Below, one piece after another: positions 1 to 10,984 of a stretch of 64,000 nt of DNA (positions are counted from its first letter, which is position 1; each line of letters starts with the position of its first letter). The position numbers were made by a program, and so were the translations under genes. The notes below the pieces were generated by a model. It did not search any database. It had not been told where the DNA came from and was given only the letters and a program-made list of their open reading frames with translations. Origin of the DNA: Septoria linicola (Eukaryota; Ascomycota; Dothideomycetes; Mycosphaerellales; Mycosphaerellaceae); contig CP099426.1 in the NCBI GenBank assembly GCA_024114885.1, positions 1,054,001 to 1,118,000 on the forward strand, read 5' to 3'.

Positions 1-438
1 ATCAGGTCTTTGCCTCTGCCAGATGGGGCTTTCGGACTAGATTGCATCCTTCTCGCATGAGAATCGCTAACTCTTGAAAGCAGCTCGCCGATCCATTCCG
101 CTCTGTCTGCATGAAGCAACGACCACCAGCATCCAGCAAACAAAGGACACCCACAATGGCCCTTGTTCTCAGCTCCAGTCAAAGAATATGCCTCATCGAA
201 CAAAGCCCGATTGTTCACATCTGACTCGGACAGTTCCATTGTGCAGCAAGCAGAGCCATCATGTTATCTCAAGACCTAGTCTGCAATGTTACCGGTTCTC
301 TTTCCTCCTCCAGTCGTCCCTGTCCAATTTGTTGCTCCTGTTTGAGTCTTTCCTGCCCTGGTGGCAGTACCAGTTGGACCCATATCTGTATCGCTGCTGG
401 TCAGCCCCCCAACACAGACTCAAGCTATCACCCGCAAA
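1..438. other. 5' flank, no gene recognised
   Basis: No coding signature was recognised. Open frames here are short and overlap each other on both strands. The stretch probably holds the promoter and leader of the gene that starts at 439, but I see no clear TATA box. Confidence 0.4.
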
Positions 439-1635
439 ATGACGCCCTTCAGCATGGAGACAACCACTCATCGTGCTAACGACTTCTACAGGACCGAGCG
501 GCTCGTCGACGTACCCACCCCAAATCTCACGCAGGACATCCATCCACTGTTCGCCCGTTCCAAGTTCTGGGGACTACCACAGTCTCTAGAGTATCCAGTC
601 CTGGCTTGCCGTTTGGCCTCGCTCCTCGTGGAGAAGGCGCTTCCCTTCTTCCACTCAATCCTGGTCATAGGTGATCTCACACCAGGTGACCCATGTACAG
701 GTAAGCGTTGTCACAGCTACCCCGAGCCAAAAACCTCTTTGACACTGACCGCACAGCAGGAAACCCGCACGAGACTCTTTGAGCTGTCGACCTGGCTGAT
801 TTACTCTACTAACTTGACTGGCGATCCAGATCTAGAAAGCGCCCAATGTCGTCCGATGCTGGGTAGTAGGTTCAAGCAAATGTCTGGTCACGGCAGTATG
901 ATCGATTTCAACCCGGCCATGCTGTGCCACATACAGTCTGCAAAGACAGCCGGCGACCACGTCAAATTCCTCTACTACAACTGCTGGCTTGCGCTAAGTC
1001 TTGTCCATGAGCTCGGTCATGCTGCAGTGTATGCCACCACCACGTGGGATTGTGGAGAAGGCTTTGTAGGTGACTCGCAATCCGCAGAGGTTGGATACCT
1101 CCTGGAAGCATTCCTCTTTGGCGGCCTACTCAATCTTGGTCCTTCACTGAAAAGATTTGGCATTGACGCGCCCTGTTACATCAATGACAAGACACCCAGT
1201 TCTTTGTCGTACATGATCTGCGTCTTGGACTACCCGAATATCGATCAGATCCAAGACTATGCTGATGCAGGCCAGAACTGTCCATTCCGTGGTGAAGCTC
1301 TACCCGGCGCTTACGCTCTCTGGAACGTGCCTCTTTCATGGCTCCACAACCTCTTCCAGCAGGACTTCTGGGACAAGGCGCTGGAGGGAGGCAACAGCTA
1401 CTTGCGCCCACCGAAGACAACCGGCCTGGTCGTCCCCGAAGGTGATCAGGACTTGGGATCAGAGCATATCAGGATCTACGCTGCCGAGCTCGCCAAGTCT
1501 GGCAAGTTTGAGGTCAATGACCAAGGCATAGTCACTCCCGTGAAGCCTCCCAAGCGACGAGTGTCCACGAGAGTCAAGGCCGGCGTGTCTCGAGCCATGA
1601 AGGCTCTGGTCCCCCGGCACTCGAGACTGGCGTGA
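439..1635 (+). CDS. HExxH-motif protein, paralogue 1 (398 aa, unassigned family)
   Basis: Single-exon gene. The frame is open further upstream, but only from a GTG; the first ATG is at 439. The protein has HELGH at residues 190-194, a classic zinc-metallopeptidase helix. About 23 residues later comes a second conserved block, AEVGYLLEAFLFGG (216-229), whose Glu could be a third metal ligand. It aligns along its length with the genes at 2105-3118 and 32283-33452. Shared blocks are an N-terminal IHPLFA segment, LPFFHSI, the HExxH region, and a C-terminal LFxxxFW segment followed by a TTG motif. No signal peptide is obvious, so it is probably intracellular. A stretch at 701-756 looks like an intron but removing it would break the frame, and the paralogue at 32283 encodes matching residues there. 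Function is unknown; peptidase activity is inference from the motif only. Confidence 0.75.
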   Translation: MTPFSMETTTHRANDFYRTERLVDVPTPNLTQDIHPLFARSKFWGLPQSLEYPVLACRLASLLVEKALPFFHSILVIGDLTPGDPCTGKRCHSYPEPKTSLTLTAQQETRTRLFELSTWLIYSTNLTGDPDLESAQCRPMLGSRFKQMSGHGSMIDFNPAMLCHIQSAKTAGDHVKFLYYNCWLALSLVHELGHAAVYATTTWDCGEGFVGDSQSAEVGYLLEAFLFGGLLNLGPSLKRFGIDAPCYINDKTPSSLSYMICVLDYPNIDQIQDYADAGQNCPFRGEALPGAYALWNVPLSWLHNLFQQDFWDKALEGGNSYLRPPKTTGLVVPEGDQDLGSEHIRIYAAELAKSGKFEVNDQGIVTPVKPPKRRVSTRVKAGVSRAMKALVPRHSRLA

Positions 1636-1908
1636 GCTGCTTGATTGATACTTTGAGGACAAAAGCATACTTCCAGCCTTCCACGTGACTATGACCAACC
1701 ACAATTGAGGTCTCCTTGACAAGCGACGCAGGCTGTCGCTGTCATTGGTAGTGAATGAGGAATCAGACTTGCATATGTCTTTGTCCCCACTGTTTGCTAC
1801 GGCGCGTGCCAATCACCACTTCAGAGGTATTTCATGACCAACAGATCTCGTCCAGTGGGTGAATGCTGCATGCTCTCATTACTCGCATGCTCTTGGCTGC
1901 GCCGCCAT

Positions 1909-1916
1909 TATAAATA
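1909..1916 (+). promoter_or_regulatory. TATA box of HExxH paralogue 2
   Basis: TATAAATA lies 189 nt upstream of the ATG at 2105. It sits inside the longer open frame that begins at a GTG at 1859, so that frame cannot be coding from its beginning. This supports the start at 2105. Confidence 0.55.
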
Positions 1917-2104
1917 TCACATCCTTTTCTTCTATACACTCTTCTTCCGTCTTCATCCACTTGCACATCACGCTACCAGTCACAACCTTCCCAACCAACA
2001 GCAGACTGTCTGCAGCTCTCTACATAAAGCTATACACCAGCGCAAGCAGTACCACCTCAATTCTCGCATTCCAGACTCTCGAGATCGGAGGCGTCTTTGC
2101 GAAG

Positions 2105-3118
2105 ATGTGCCAGAGCCACCATCCAGCTTTGAGGAGTGGGAGATACCCATTCAACAAGTACATGCCTCGTGCCGAGACTCCCGACAATGGGAAACGTACA
2201 ATCAATATAAGCAGGTATATTGAACCTCCAGAGCAGGCGATGCGCCTGGTCTCACGCATCATACGACACACCTGGCCAATCTGGCATGCAATCTTGTGCA
2301 GCGACGTCTCACTATTCTACGAAGAGAATGGCAAGACTACGATAGCCTTCCCTGAACCTGTGGCGAAGATCACAGAAGACAATCTGGAAGCGACGATGTC
2401 CGCATTCGAAGAAGTTGCGGCACACATCACCTTCATATGGAACCCCAACGAGGATGGCGTGACACTCCCCGAGAGAGACATCCTTCTGCCCACACTACCA
2501 GGCGTTGGTAGTCTCATCGCAACCCCAAAGCACCTACTGAACCACCTCAAGCAAGCAGAATCCACGCAAGACCACATCTGGACTGCCTGGCTGAACTTCG
2601 AAATTGCTTCACTCATCGTTCACGAGCTCGCACACGCCTGCACTATTGCCGCCACTCCAATCGGCCTGGAACCAGAACTCTCCAACCTCGCTGACGCATA
2701 CCTCGGCCCTCACGTAGCGACCTCAGAAATCGGCTTCGAAGTCGAGCAGAGAGTCTGGGGCGGAATCCCTTACCAGCATGATCATGCCCGTCCTGGCCAA
2801 GGAGAAATCCGCCATCGCCCTGCGCTCGGAAACTGGAGTGAGGCGCCAGTGATCTTTGTCACCTGCGAGTGGCCTGATGAGCGAGTCGTCCATGACTATG
2901 CATCAGCCCAAGGATATGGCTTCATGAGAGCAATTGGGGAGACTGCAGGGAAGGAAGTCAGAGGTGAGAGAACTCTACAGGAGGTCTCGACATCGTGGCT
3001 GGGACAGTTGTTTGAGGAGAGGTTCTGGAGGAGGCTCGATTGGAGTGATCGCGGTGCACTGTGGATTCCGGAGACGACGGGGTTTAGGGTGGATGGGAAG
3101 AATGAGCCGGTCGTATAG
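2105..3118 (+). CDS. HExxH-motif protein, paralogue 2 (337 aa, unassigned family)
   Basis: Single exon, in tandem with and about 470 nt downstream of paralogue 1. HELAH lies at residues 173-177 and the downstream block SEIGFEVEQRVWGG at about 207-220. The C-terminus carries SWLGQLFEERFW and a GALWIPETTGF segment matching the other two copies. The N-terminal third is the most divergent: the IHPLFA block is not evident, but a PIWHAIL segment corresponds to LPFWHSI of the copy at 32283. The start at 2105 follows the TATA box at 1909; an ATG at 2162 is an alternative. No signal peptide is seen. It is a putative metal-dependent hydrolase by motif only, with substrate and location unknown. Confidence 0.72.
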   Translation: MCQSHHPALRSGRYPFNKYMPRAETPDNGKRTINISRYIEPPEQAMRLVSRIIRHTWPIWHAILCSDVSLFYEENGKTTIAFPEPVAKITEDNLEATMSAFEEVAAHITFIWNPNEDGVTLPERDILLPTLPGVGSLIATPKHLLNHLKQAESTQDHIWTAWLNFEIASLIVHELAHACTIAATPIGLEPELSNLADAYLGPHVATSEIGFEVEQRVWGGIPYQHDHARPGQGEIRHRPALGNWSEAPVIFVTCEWPDERVVHDYASAQGYGFMRAIGETAGKEVRGERTLQEVSTSWLGQLFEERFWRRLDWSDRGALWIPETTGFRVDGKNEPVV

Positions 3119-3309
3119 GTGGGAGACGAAGACACTTTTTCTGCATTTTCGATTAGCAACGAGCGGTCACTCCATTGACTGCTATACTCTACGCCGATAC
3201 ATTCGGACACGGTGTGCGCGCTTGATTTTCCGTGCAACGGAGACATCGCCAAGTATCGTATCGTAGCCTTCCAATTTTTAGAACACTCTGAGCCACCATC
3301 CTCTCAGCC

Positions 3310-3900
3310 AGCATGCTCGTACTGCTCTGCGCGAGACCGAGAGACCTTCGTTCGATGTATGGTTGCTCTCCGTGATTGATCTTCCACTATGCTGCTAAGA
3401 TCTCAGCTACTTTGGACCAATCACTCTTCGCAGAATGGAGAGACTGAACTCTCTCCCTCTCTCGACGCTCTCTGGAGATCGCTACCCACTACGCTGCTAA
3501 GGTCGCAGCTAGTGTGCTGCTGCTACTTTTCATAAAACAGAGAGTCTATGAAGTGTTCGTTCGTCGCTCTCTGAGAAATGTTGGATTCCACGCTGCTAAG
3601 ATCTTAGCTAGCATGCATCAAGCACTCTGCGCAGAATGGAGAGACTTGGATGTCTTACTTCGTGCATCTCTGGAACTCACTACGCACCACGCTGCTGGTG
3701 TCCTGACTGATATGCTCGTACTTCTCGTCATTTTGTGGAGAGCCTACCAAGTCTCACGTCGTGATGCTCCAGAATCTTTCAGGCTCTACGCTATCAACAT
3801 CTAAGCTCGCATGCTCATATTCTGATCAGATCACCAGAGAGTGCGCACGCGAGCTCTCCGTCCTCGATCATAGACTCCGCTACCTGAAGATCGTTCAACA
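3310..3900 (+). repeat. Decayed ~99-bp tandem repeat array encoding 33-aa units
   Basis: Related units recur with landmark positions 3391, 3493, 3592, 3691, 3790 and 3879, so spacings are 102, 99, 99, 99 and 89 bp. Each carries a variant of GCTGCTAAGATC followed by an AGCTAGCATGCTC-like stretch; several then show GCAGAATGGAGAGAC. The first five landmarks lie in the same reading frame. In that frame the best units read roughly HHAAKILASM...AEWRD...LLRASLE. Stop codons interrupt the frame near 3373 and 3454, leaving an open part at about 3514-3804. This looks like the remains of a gene for a leucine-rich helical repeat protein. I do not recognise the repeat family. Confidence 0.6.
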
Positions 3901-3969
3901 TGCTCGCACGATAGCGCGTCTAGCAGAGCGATCCGGACACCTGGAGTGGTGTCCTTGTCTTCGATCAAA

Positions 3970-4046
3970 GAAAAGCTAATCGTACCCATCCCATATGCAG
4001 ATCCTTCCTTTGTCTCTTGAGATCGTCGTGTTCCAATTAGCTTTTC
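3970..4046. repeat. 11-bp inverted repeat
   Basis: GAAAAGCTAAT at 3970-3980 is perfectly inverted as ATTAGCTTTTC at 4036-4046, with a 55-nt spacer. It sits just after the decayed repeat array. It could be a chance palindrome or the scar of a small element; no flanking direct repeat was seen. Confidence 0.4.
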
Positions 4047-7000
4047 CCTCTTCTACACAAACAGCGTAAGAGATGGATCTTGTGACGGCTTATTTCGTGG
4101 AGAAAGTGCTGACGGGACTCCGCGACCTACTCTTCGTCATGCTATACTATCCATCTCCGGCGCAGCAGACCTCCACGATTTAGATCTAGCTGGCATGACT
4201 GTAACTGGAAAGGGACTAAAGCCAGTGGGTCATGATCTGGTGGAAGAATATATCGAGTATCTGTACGTCGTACTTCGGCGCTATTCGACCGCTCGTAGAG
4301 CAACTTAATCCATAGTGCCTCTGAGCCGTCTTTCCCTTGGCTCGAGAACTCTGGCATAGATCAGCTCTCTCGTACCAATCTCCTGGTTTTGGATCCGATT
4401 CTTAACGGACGACGCCAGCATGCAAGACAAACATTGCGGAAGCTGCAATTCGGCGGAGCGCAGCATTTCGCTGTGCCATTTTCCGGCAACTGCGCCGCGC
4501 TCGACCGACTCAGTCAGCCTTGTTTGCCACAAGGCTTCGCTTCCTGATACTCAAGGGTACTGACCTTGGCAAGCCGAATCACGAACCTAATCTCATACAC
4601 ACGCTAAGCCTTCATCCATTGTCAGACATAACATGATCTTCAGCGCTGTGACCAACACGTCCCAACAGTGACTTGTGGTACCGAGAGCTTGTTCCGATAC
4701 AGCTTGAGAAGGCGAATGATACCGAACGTGCTGCGTTCGGCAAGCTCTGACGACCATGGCCGCCTGGCATCGTTCGAGTCTCCGTGGATGACACCAGATC
4801 AATATTGTTCTGGTCAGTGTGCGGCGAGGGATGTGAGCATGTCGCTTTGCGTGGGCACGATGAGCCTCGCACCAGGCTTCGGTGGCACATCTCGTACCGC
4901 AGCCACGAGATAATGCTCCAGTGAAAGGAAGTGGTCACGCTGAACCAGAATGATTGGAATGTCCTGGCTGGTACCAGTCAGGCACTGGGTGCCTTGCTCT
5001 TTCGAGGCGCACCATGAGCACCAGCGTGGAGATCTGTAGCACTGCAAAGTAAGCTTGACAGCCTCGTGCTATCGGAGACTCCCAGCCGGTGCCTGGTGAT
5101 CAGTATTGCGGCACAAGATTTGACATGTGGTGCCTGGCCACGGAACATCCGTCTTCTTGAGATTGCGGAACACCCGCCTACTAGAGTCTCTTTGAGAAAG
5201 GACCTGGATCCAGCCGCAAGAGATGCAGTGGCCAAGACATGGTTGGTAGATCGTCAGAGGCTTTCAGCAACCCCGGAAACGTTGTTACACAGGCGTGGAG
5301 ATGACCCTATGTATTGATCGCCTTGCTTCGCAGTGGTTGGCTATGGAACAAGTCCGCTTTGAACGCCCCTGCAGCAACGCAAGGTCGTACAAAGACGAGG
5401 CTCGACTAAGGATTGGTCCTGCACAGTCGTGGGTATAGTGACAGATGCGTGTATCCGTGTGGAGCGTGATACAAGGCAATAATCCAGAACTGCATTTGCA
5501 GCATCGTGAGACGCTATCACCCAGGTTGACGCCATCTTGCCTTTGGCTCGACTGCAGCGTGCCGAGACCGGTCCACGCTGAACGCGTCCTGTGCGTCTTC
5601 CGCTGGCGTCGTTGCACGCAACTGAAACCAGAAGCTCGCCGTACAGCTGGCTGCTTTACGAGAACGCCTCACAGCTTGCAGCCATGCTCCACGCTTGTAG
5701 ACTCATCGCGATGGGCAACAGGCAGGCAAAAATTTTCGCGAGCTACCCAGCTTTGCTCGACACACCGCAAGCAAGGCGTCGTCCACCGCCTTGTTGTTTG
5801 CAACAAGCGGTATACTTGGCACATGTTGTTTGGGAGTTAATGCATCTGCCTGGGCGAATCCCAGGCTCAAGAATTGCTAGCGCATGGTGCTTGAGCATTC
5901 TGATCCAATCACAGGTTTCGCGGAGTCGCTCTATCGCACTCAGGCGCGGTCTCGTGCATAGCCGTGCTTGCTGCGTTGTCCTTGAGGCTCGAATTCCAAG
6001 CTGTTGGGCGTATGCAAGTCGTCAGTCCGTCCCAACTCAACCACTCTGGTCTGGCCAGTGGCAGAGAATATGAGGCGACAGCTGTGACAGTCCAGCAGGC
6101 AGTGGCAGGCTCGTGAACAGCAGCTCTCGTTTTCGCACAGCTTCCAAAGCGTTAGGCAGCGATGAAATGGTACTCGTTAATGATCACCGTTATCAAGTTA
6201 TGCGTGGTCTCGGGGAAGTAGCAGATCAAGAACGGTTGCCGCAAACCATGCTGCCGTCAAACTCTGATCCAGGCAGGCGGGCCGGGCTGTCGGATGGATA
6301 GTTCTAATCCTGGCGCAAAACAGCAGCCCACGAGGCTCGGCAGAACCTCAGAAGGATGGAGTGGAGCTCGCACACGTTCCGCACAGTGCAGCAGCTCCAT
6401 GCAGGAACGTCTGCAATTGGTCGCAAAGTGGGATGGCTGCATGAGCTGGCATGATTACTGCTTTGCATCGCATGCAGACTGCCTCGAGAGCTGTCGTTCT
6501 GCGGACGGAGAGCTGCAAGAGGAGGCACCCGTCTCGTTTCCCGCGGTTTGCAGGAAAGTTGACTCGTCCGAGACGTAGCTTCGGCGGCCGTGCGAGAGAT
6601 AGATGGCCCTACGTTTCGTGGTAGATTATCGCCACACATCATGCTTACGAGAGATGCTGGATGCTGGAAGGTGCCACCAGCATCTGACGGATTCGCCGTT
6701 GTAGCAGTTGCACCTATGAAGCTGTGCATCCACAAGATTCCGCGCGGCGGGATATCGAGAGCATCGAGCAACAGGTAGGTTCCTGAGTCACTTTCTCTCT
6801 CTCTCAACCACTCACTAATTTACTCCGCTTCGCACCTTGTCTGCTCTTTTGACGAGGCTGGGCTAGCGGGCTGCACTGGCGCTGCGTCTCTGCAGCGGTG
6901 CTGGTCCTAAAATTTCGCGCTAGAGGCCGTGGCTTCGGGCAGCCATGTTCCATGAACGAGGGTGATGCTCCTCTCCCGCCCATCTCCTGACTGTGCTTCC

Positions 7001-7537
7001 GTCGCACCCTTTTCGCAATCCAGAGACGACTCACTTTACGACTTTGCACCAGTATCATCCCTTCTCATCTCAGGAGCAGGGACCACGTCTGTTTCATTTC
7101 ACGACTGCGATTGGCCGTCGTTGACCAAGGCAAAATTCAAACGTATGTGCCTGCGCCACGATCCGTTTCCGGTCCAAGCACACTGCAAGGGAGTTAGGCT
7201 TTACATACCCAACCTCTCCTTCTCTTCCTCGCGCGATTTCTACCAGGACCTTCTCGGCCACAGCAGAGCAATTACTAAGACGTTCCATCTTCTGTTCGAC
7301 GTCACGAGGTCTTCTTGGATCTCGTCTTGACTTGACTAACTCAAGTCGCAATAACAACATCTCAATGTACGGACGAAGGAACGAAGGGACTCGATCTTTC
7401 ACCTCCTCCCGTCCTCCGTTGCCACACATCAGACACGGTCCAAGATAAATTGTAAACACTCTGGATTTGCTCAAAGACCGCTACAGGATATCTACCAAGA
7501 CTTGAGGCGCGTCTGGACGCCTCGCCATCGTCCATCG
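4047..7537. other. Gene-poor region, about 3.5 kb
   Basis: Open frames in this stretch are short, overlap on both strands and show no domain signature. None has convincing splice signals joined to a recognisable protein. The last part (about 6950-7537) is probably promoter and leader of the gene starting at 7538. No intact transposon or terminal repeats were recognised. Confidence 0.4.
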
Positions 7538-8791
7538 ATGGCAACATTCCAGACAGGAGGATACCCGGTGCCTCCACCGGGATATGCACCATATCACTAT
7601 CGCACACCTCCTCAAACACCACCGCCGGCAGGAGGATACGCGTACTACTCACCGCGGAACTTCTCTTACTCTGGCCAGCCCACGAAAGGACACTCCCGGA
7701 GGGCCACGGGAGATGGCACGACGACATATACATACACATACAACACGACACCGACCCCGCGCAAGACGGCGCATTATGCGACCAGAGACTACTCGACACC
7801 AGAGCCCACTTACCACACTTCCGCGCAATCTACACCGCAGCGGAAGCCCGACTATGTAAGTGGCTCTGAACGCAAGAGGGAAAGCGCTCGATACTCGTAT
7901 CGTCAGCCTACCGACAGCACCAAGCAGCGCAAGTACTCTAGTAGCAAGCAATACTCCTCGCGAGCGCAGTACGTCCCAGACGAGTACTACTATGACCGCT
8001 CTTATGAGGATCTGCCACGCTACGAGAGATATGAGCCTCGACCACCACCATACAAGCAGCAATATGCATACTACGACGCCCGTACTGATCAACACTACCG
8101 TGATCAGGTCCCAATTTACACCCCAGCTGCTGAGTCGACCAAGACGCCCCGACCGCGACGAGCATCGTACACGGCGAAGACTAGCCATGCCCCACCTCCT
8201 CGACGGCCGAGCACTACAGCTAAGCCGCCGCCGAAGGCAACAGAGGAGGATGCGCGTCGCGCTGGCATCCCAGCCGGTTACTCATACAAGAACTGGGATC
8301 CTACGGAAGAGCCTATCTTGCTGCTAGGATCAGTCTTCGATGCCAATTCTCTCGGGAAGTGGATCTATGATTGGACCGTCTTCTTCTATGGTCCAGCCAC
8401 TCCCATGTCAGAGGTTGCCGGCGAGATGTGGCTGTTACTCATTCAGCTCGCACACAAGGTCCGTCGAGCCGAGGAAATAACGCCGCGAATTCGATCGCAG
8501 GCATCGCGCGATCTGGTCGATGACTTCCTCGAGTCAGGCGAGCGTTTGTGGCAGCGCTTCAACAAGCTTTTGAAGATCTGCGAGAACTACATGTGGAAGG
8601 CCGCGAAGAAAGAGAGTGGCAACGCAAAGAACGTCACGATGGGACAGAATAGTGGAAGCGAGTTCGTCGACACAATCTTTGGTCGCGACAGAGAGTTGGC
8701 CAGGACGGAGAAGCTGATGACTGGCATGCGTCTGTGGAGCATGCGATTCGATGCCAACTGCGAAGACATTCTACGCAACCCTGGCAACTAG
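7538..8791 (+). CDS. Pro/Tyr-rich protein with conserved C-terminal helical domain, 'vegetative cell wall protein gp1'-like (417 aa)
   Basis: Single exon; the ATG at 7538 is the first in frame, with CG before it and GCA after. Residues 1 to about 245 are low-complexity and rich in Pro, Tyr, Ser, Thr and Arg, for example PPPGYAPYHYRTPPQTPPP near the N-terminus. Residues from about 255 to the end form an ordered helical domain opening with NWDPTEEPILLLGSVFDANS. This architecture is shared by many fungal proteins that automated pipelines label hydroxyproline-rich or vegetative cell wall protein gp1. There is no signal peptide, so a wall location is doubtful; a cytoplasmic or cortical role is as likely. 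The label comes from family resemblance; the function is unknown. Confidence 0.72.
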   Translation: MATFQTGGYPVPPPGYAPYHYRTPPQTPPPAGGYAYYSPRNFSYSGQPTKGHSRRATGDGTTTYTYTYNTTPTPRKTAHYATRDYSTPEPTYHTSAQSTPQRKPDYVSGSERKRESARYSYRQPTDSTKQRKYSSSKQYSSRAQYVPDEYYYDRSYEDLPRYERYEPRPPPYKQQYAYYDARTDQHYRDQVPIYTPAAESTKTPRPRRASYTAKTSHAPPPRRPSTTAKPPPKATEEDARRAGIPAGYSYKNWDPTEEPILLLGSVFDANSLGKWIYDWTVFFYGPATPMSEVAGEMWLLLIQLAHKVRRAEEITPRIRSQASRDLVDDFLESGERLWQRFNKLLKICENYMWKAAKKESGNAKNVTMGQNSGSEFVDTIFGRDRELARTEKLMTGMRLWSMRFDANCEDILRNPGN

Positions 8792-10984
8792 GAGCTGGCT
8801 GTGGCTGCTGAAGCCGCTGCTGCCTGGAGTGGCAATTGGGATTTGGGAGTTTACTGGTATCGCCTCTTCGACCTTGTCATTGCATCGCGAATCACCTTCT
8901 GATACCCCGACCTCTTTACAACATACTTTGGAATACACGCGGGCATACTGGACTGAGGGCAACATGATTTGGAATACGGCAACTGGACTATTTACGTTCT
9001 TCGATCTGAATGGGCAAGGACTTGTACGAATATTTTTGATCACGCGCGATACAGAATGCAGGCATCGCATGGATAGGACGGTGTTTGTCTCCGATGGCAG
9101 GCGATATGAGTCATTGTTTTGAGCTTAGCACTGCTGCATCATCTGCATCTTGGGCGGGTCACTGCTGGAAGGAAAAGTTGATTTTGTTATCAGCGTATAC
9201 CCCTTTGCGCGACATAGTACGGTGTCTGGGATCGACTTAATTGTTAGCGATAGAGAAGACTATGGGCTTCCACATCTTTAGAGAAAAATCCTATCTGGAT
9301 ATTGGTACCACGCTGCTTGCCTCACATTTCCTTCGCTACTGTCTACACGTTCGTCCCACTACACCATCCACGTTTGTGATCATCTCACATGATTCGATCC
9401 TCTGTCACTATCACAGCTTGTGATTTCGAGCTCTTTCGCATACGATCCTATAGCCGGGCAGTCTCAACAAGCCGTTGCAAGCCGTGCATAACGGCAATCT
9501 GCCCTACTGTATGCCACGCACTTTCGCGCAGGCCATGAGGGCTATGTCAGACTCTGCAGCGTATACCACACTACCCCGAACAGTATACGACGACCAACAC
9601 TAAATCACCAACCGCACACCTTATCTGCTGCAACACGAGATTTGGGACAACAATCGTACGTTCGAATAAGCTGCGCTGATCCCACGGCCACCCGCATCCC
9701 ACTGAACTGGGAACTTGCCTGCTCGCGAACCCTCCATTTCGCTTACGGCGAGCTGCGAGGTAGACTTGTAGCTGCGCCTGATAGGTTGCTTACTACAGCT
9801 GAGAAAGGTGTTCGCAGCGGCTGGCGCGGTGGGAGGAAACATTATGTACCTGCGAGATGCTGCGGTGTTTGGTGGTGAGGATGGCTTGGATGCTGAGGTA
9901 CCATTACGTTCACCGATTCGTCTTTTCCACTTGCTTGTGATGGTGTTACTTTGTGGAAGCACCGTAGCTGTCGGAGGAATGTGACTTCGTGCATCTGGTG
10001 TTCTATGCAAGACATTACTTCTCGTCACAGCGGCTGATGTGTTTAACGAGTCACTGTCAGCAGTAGTAGGTGCAGGTTGGTGCTTCGTTCTTCAGCCCTA
10101 TGTCAGTGTTGTGCATCTCGCCCCGTGCATCTGCATGCGCAACGCTTCGGAATTGTTATGCATGTGCTATTTTGGGATGTTCCTTTTTCGCCATCATCCT
10201 ACATCATCACGACCGTGTCGCGCGAGCTTGCTATCTTCAGCATACTATTTGTGCACTGCGAGGACTTTACGATGTACCTGCGTTTGCGGACGTATTGCAG
10301 CATGCACATTTTTGGCAGAGTTCTCTGAGGTGAGATTACTGCTGATGGTGGCGTCGGTGGCGAAATCTAGCGCCGGGACTTCGTTCTGGTGAGAAAAGAC
10401 TTCTTCGCAGCTTCGAGGTTCACCCTTCTTGGCCCTCGTGATGGCGAGTCTATGCTCGAGGATCTGTGCGGCATGCTGATGTGCCTGACTGGAGCGCTTG
10501 TTTGGGCCACTTGAGGTTGCTGGCATGATGGAGTCCACCCAGTCTCTGATCGGCGCCAGACCTGCGTGAAGGCAACTTCATGTACTACTCCAGCAATATA
10601 CGCATCCGAGCATCGGACTGGCACAGCCCAAGACGTACAAACGACTATGTCCTGAGATGGTCTGGCTGATATCGCCTGAAGCACTGCTCACTCATCTGCA
10701 GGTGGCAGATTTACAACCTTACCTGCTTACCACATGTCTCAAGCATAGCAGTGTGAGACTGCCATAGGACTCTCAGAAGCGCTGGGTACTGCACGCGTGC
10801 AAGATGCTGCTTCACAAAGACGCCAGGGTGCGAAGACTAGCACCCTTTGTGATAGCTTTACAAGCCGAATCCGGATTTTGAACAAAGCCAGCGTAATGTT
10901 CTGCTCGACGTTATTGCTAACATGGATCGGTGCGCGTGCAACGATTCGTGAATCTGTGATCCTCTACCCTAGACTAAAAAAGAG
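8792..10984. other. Intergenic region, no supported gene
   Basis: The first few hundred bases are probably the 3' UTR of the upstream gene. Several overlapping frames of 80-135 codons occur on both strands (for example 9621-10028 minus) but none shows a domain, plausible codon pattern or splice structure. Confidence 0.4.

Noticed and set aside
361..438. Upstream part of the first HExxH frame
   Set aside because: It begins with GTG; the ATG at 439 gives an N-terminus that aligns with the paralogue at 33452.
1859..2104. Upstream part of the second HExxH frame
   Set aside because: It begins at GTG and contains the TATA box, so it is promoter and leader, not coding.
9621..10028. 135-codon minus-strand frame
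   Set aside because: Low-complexity composition, no domain, overlapped by frames on the other strand.
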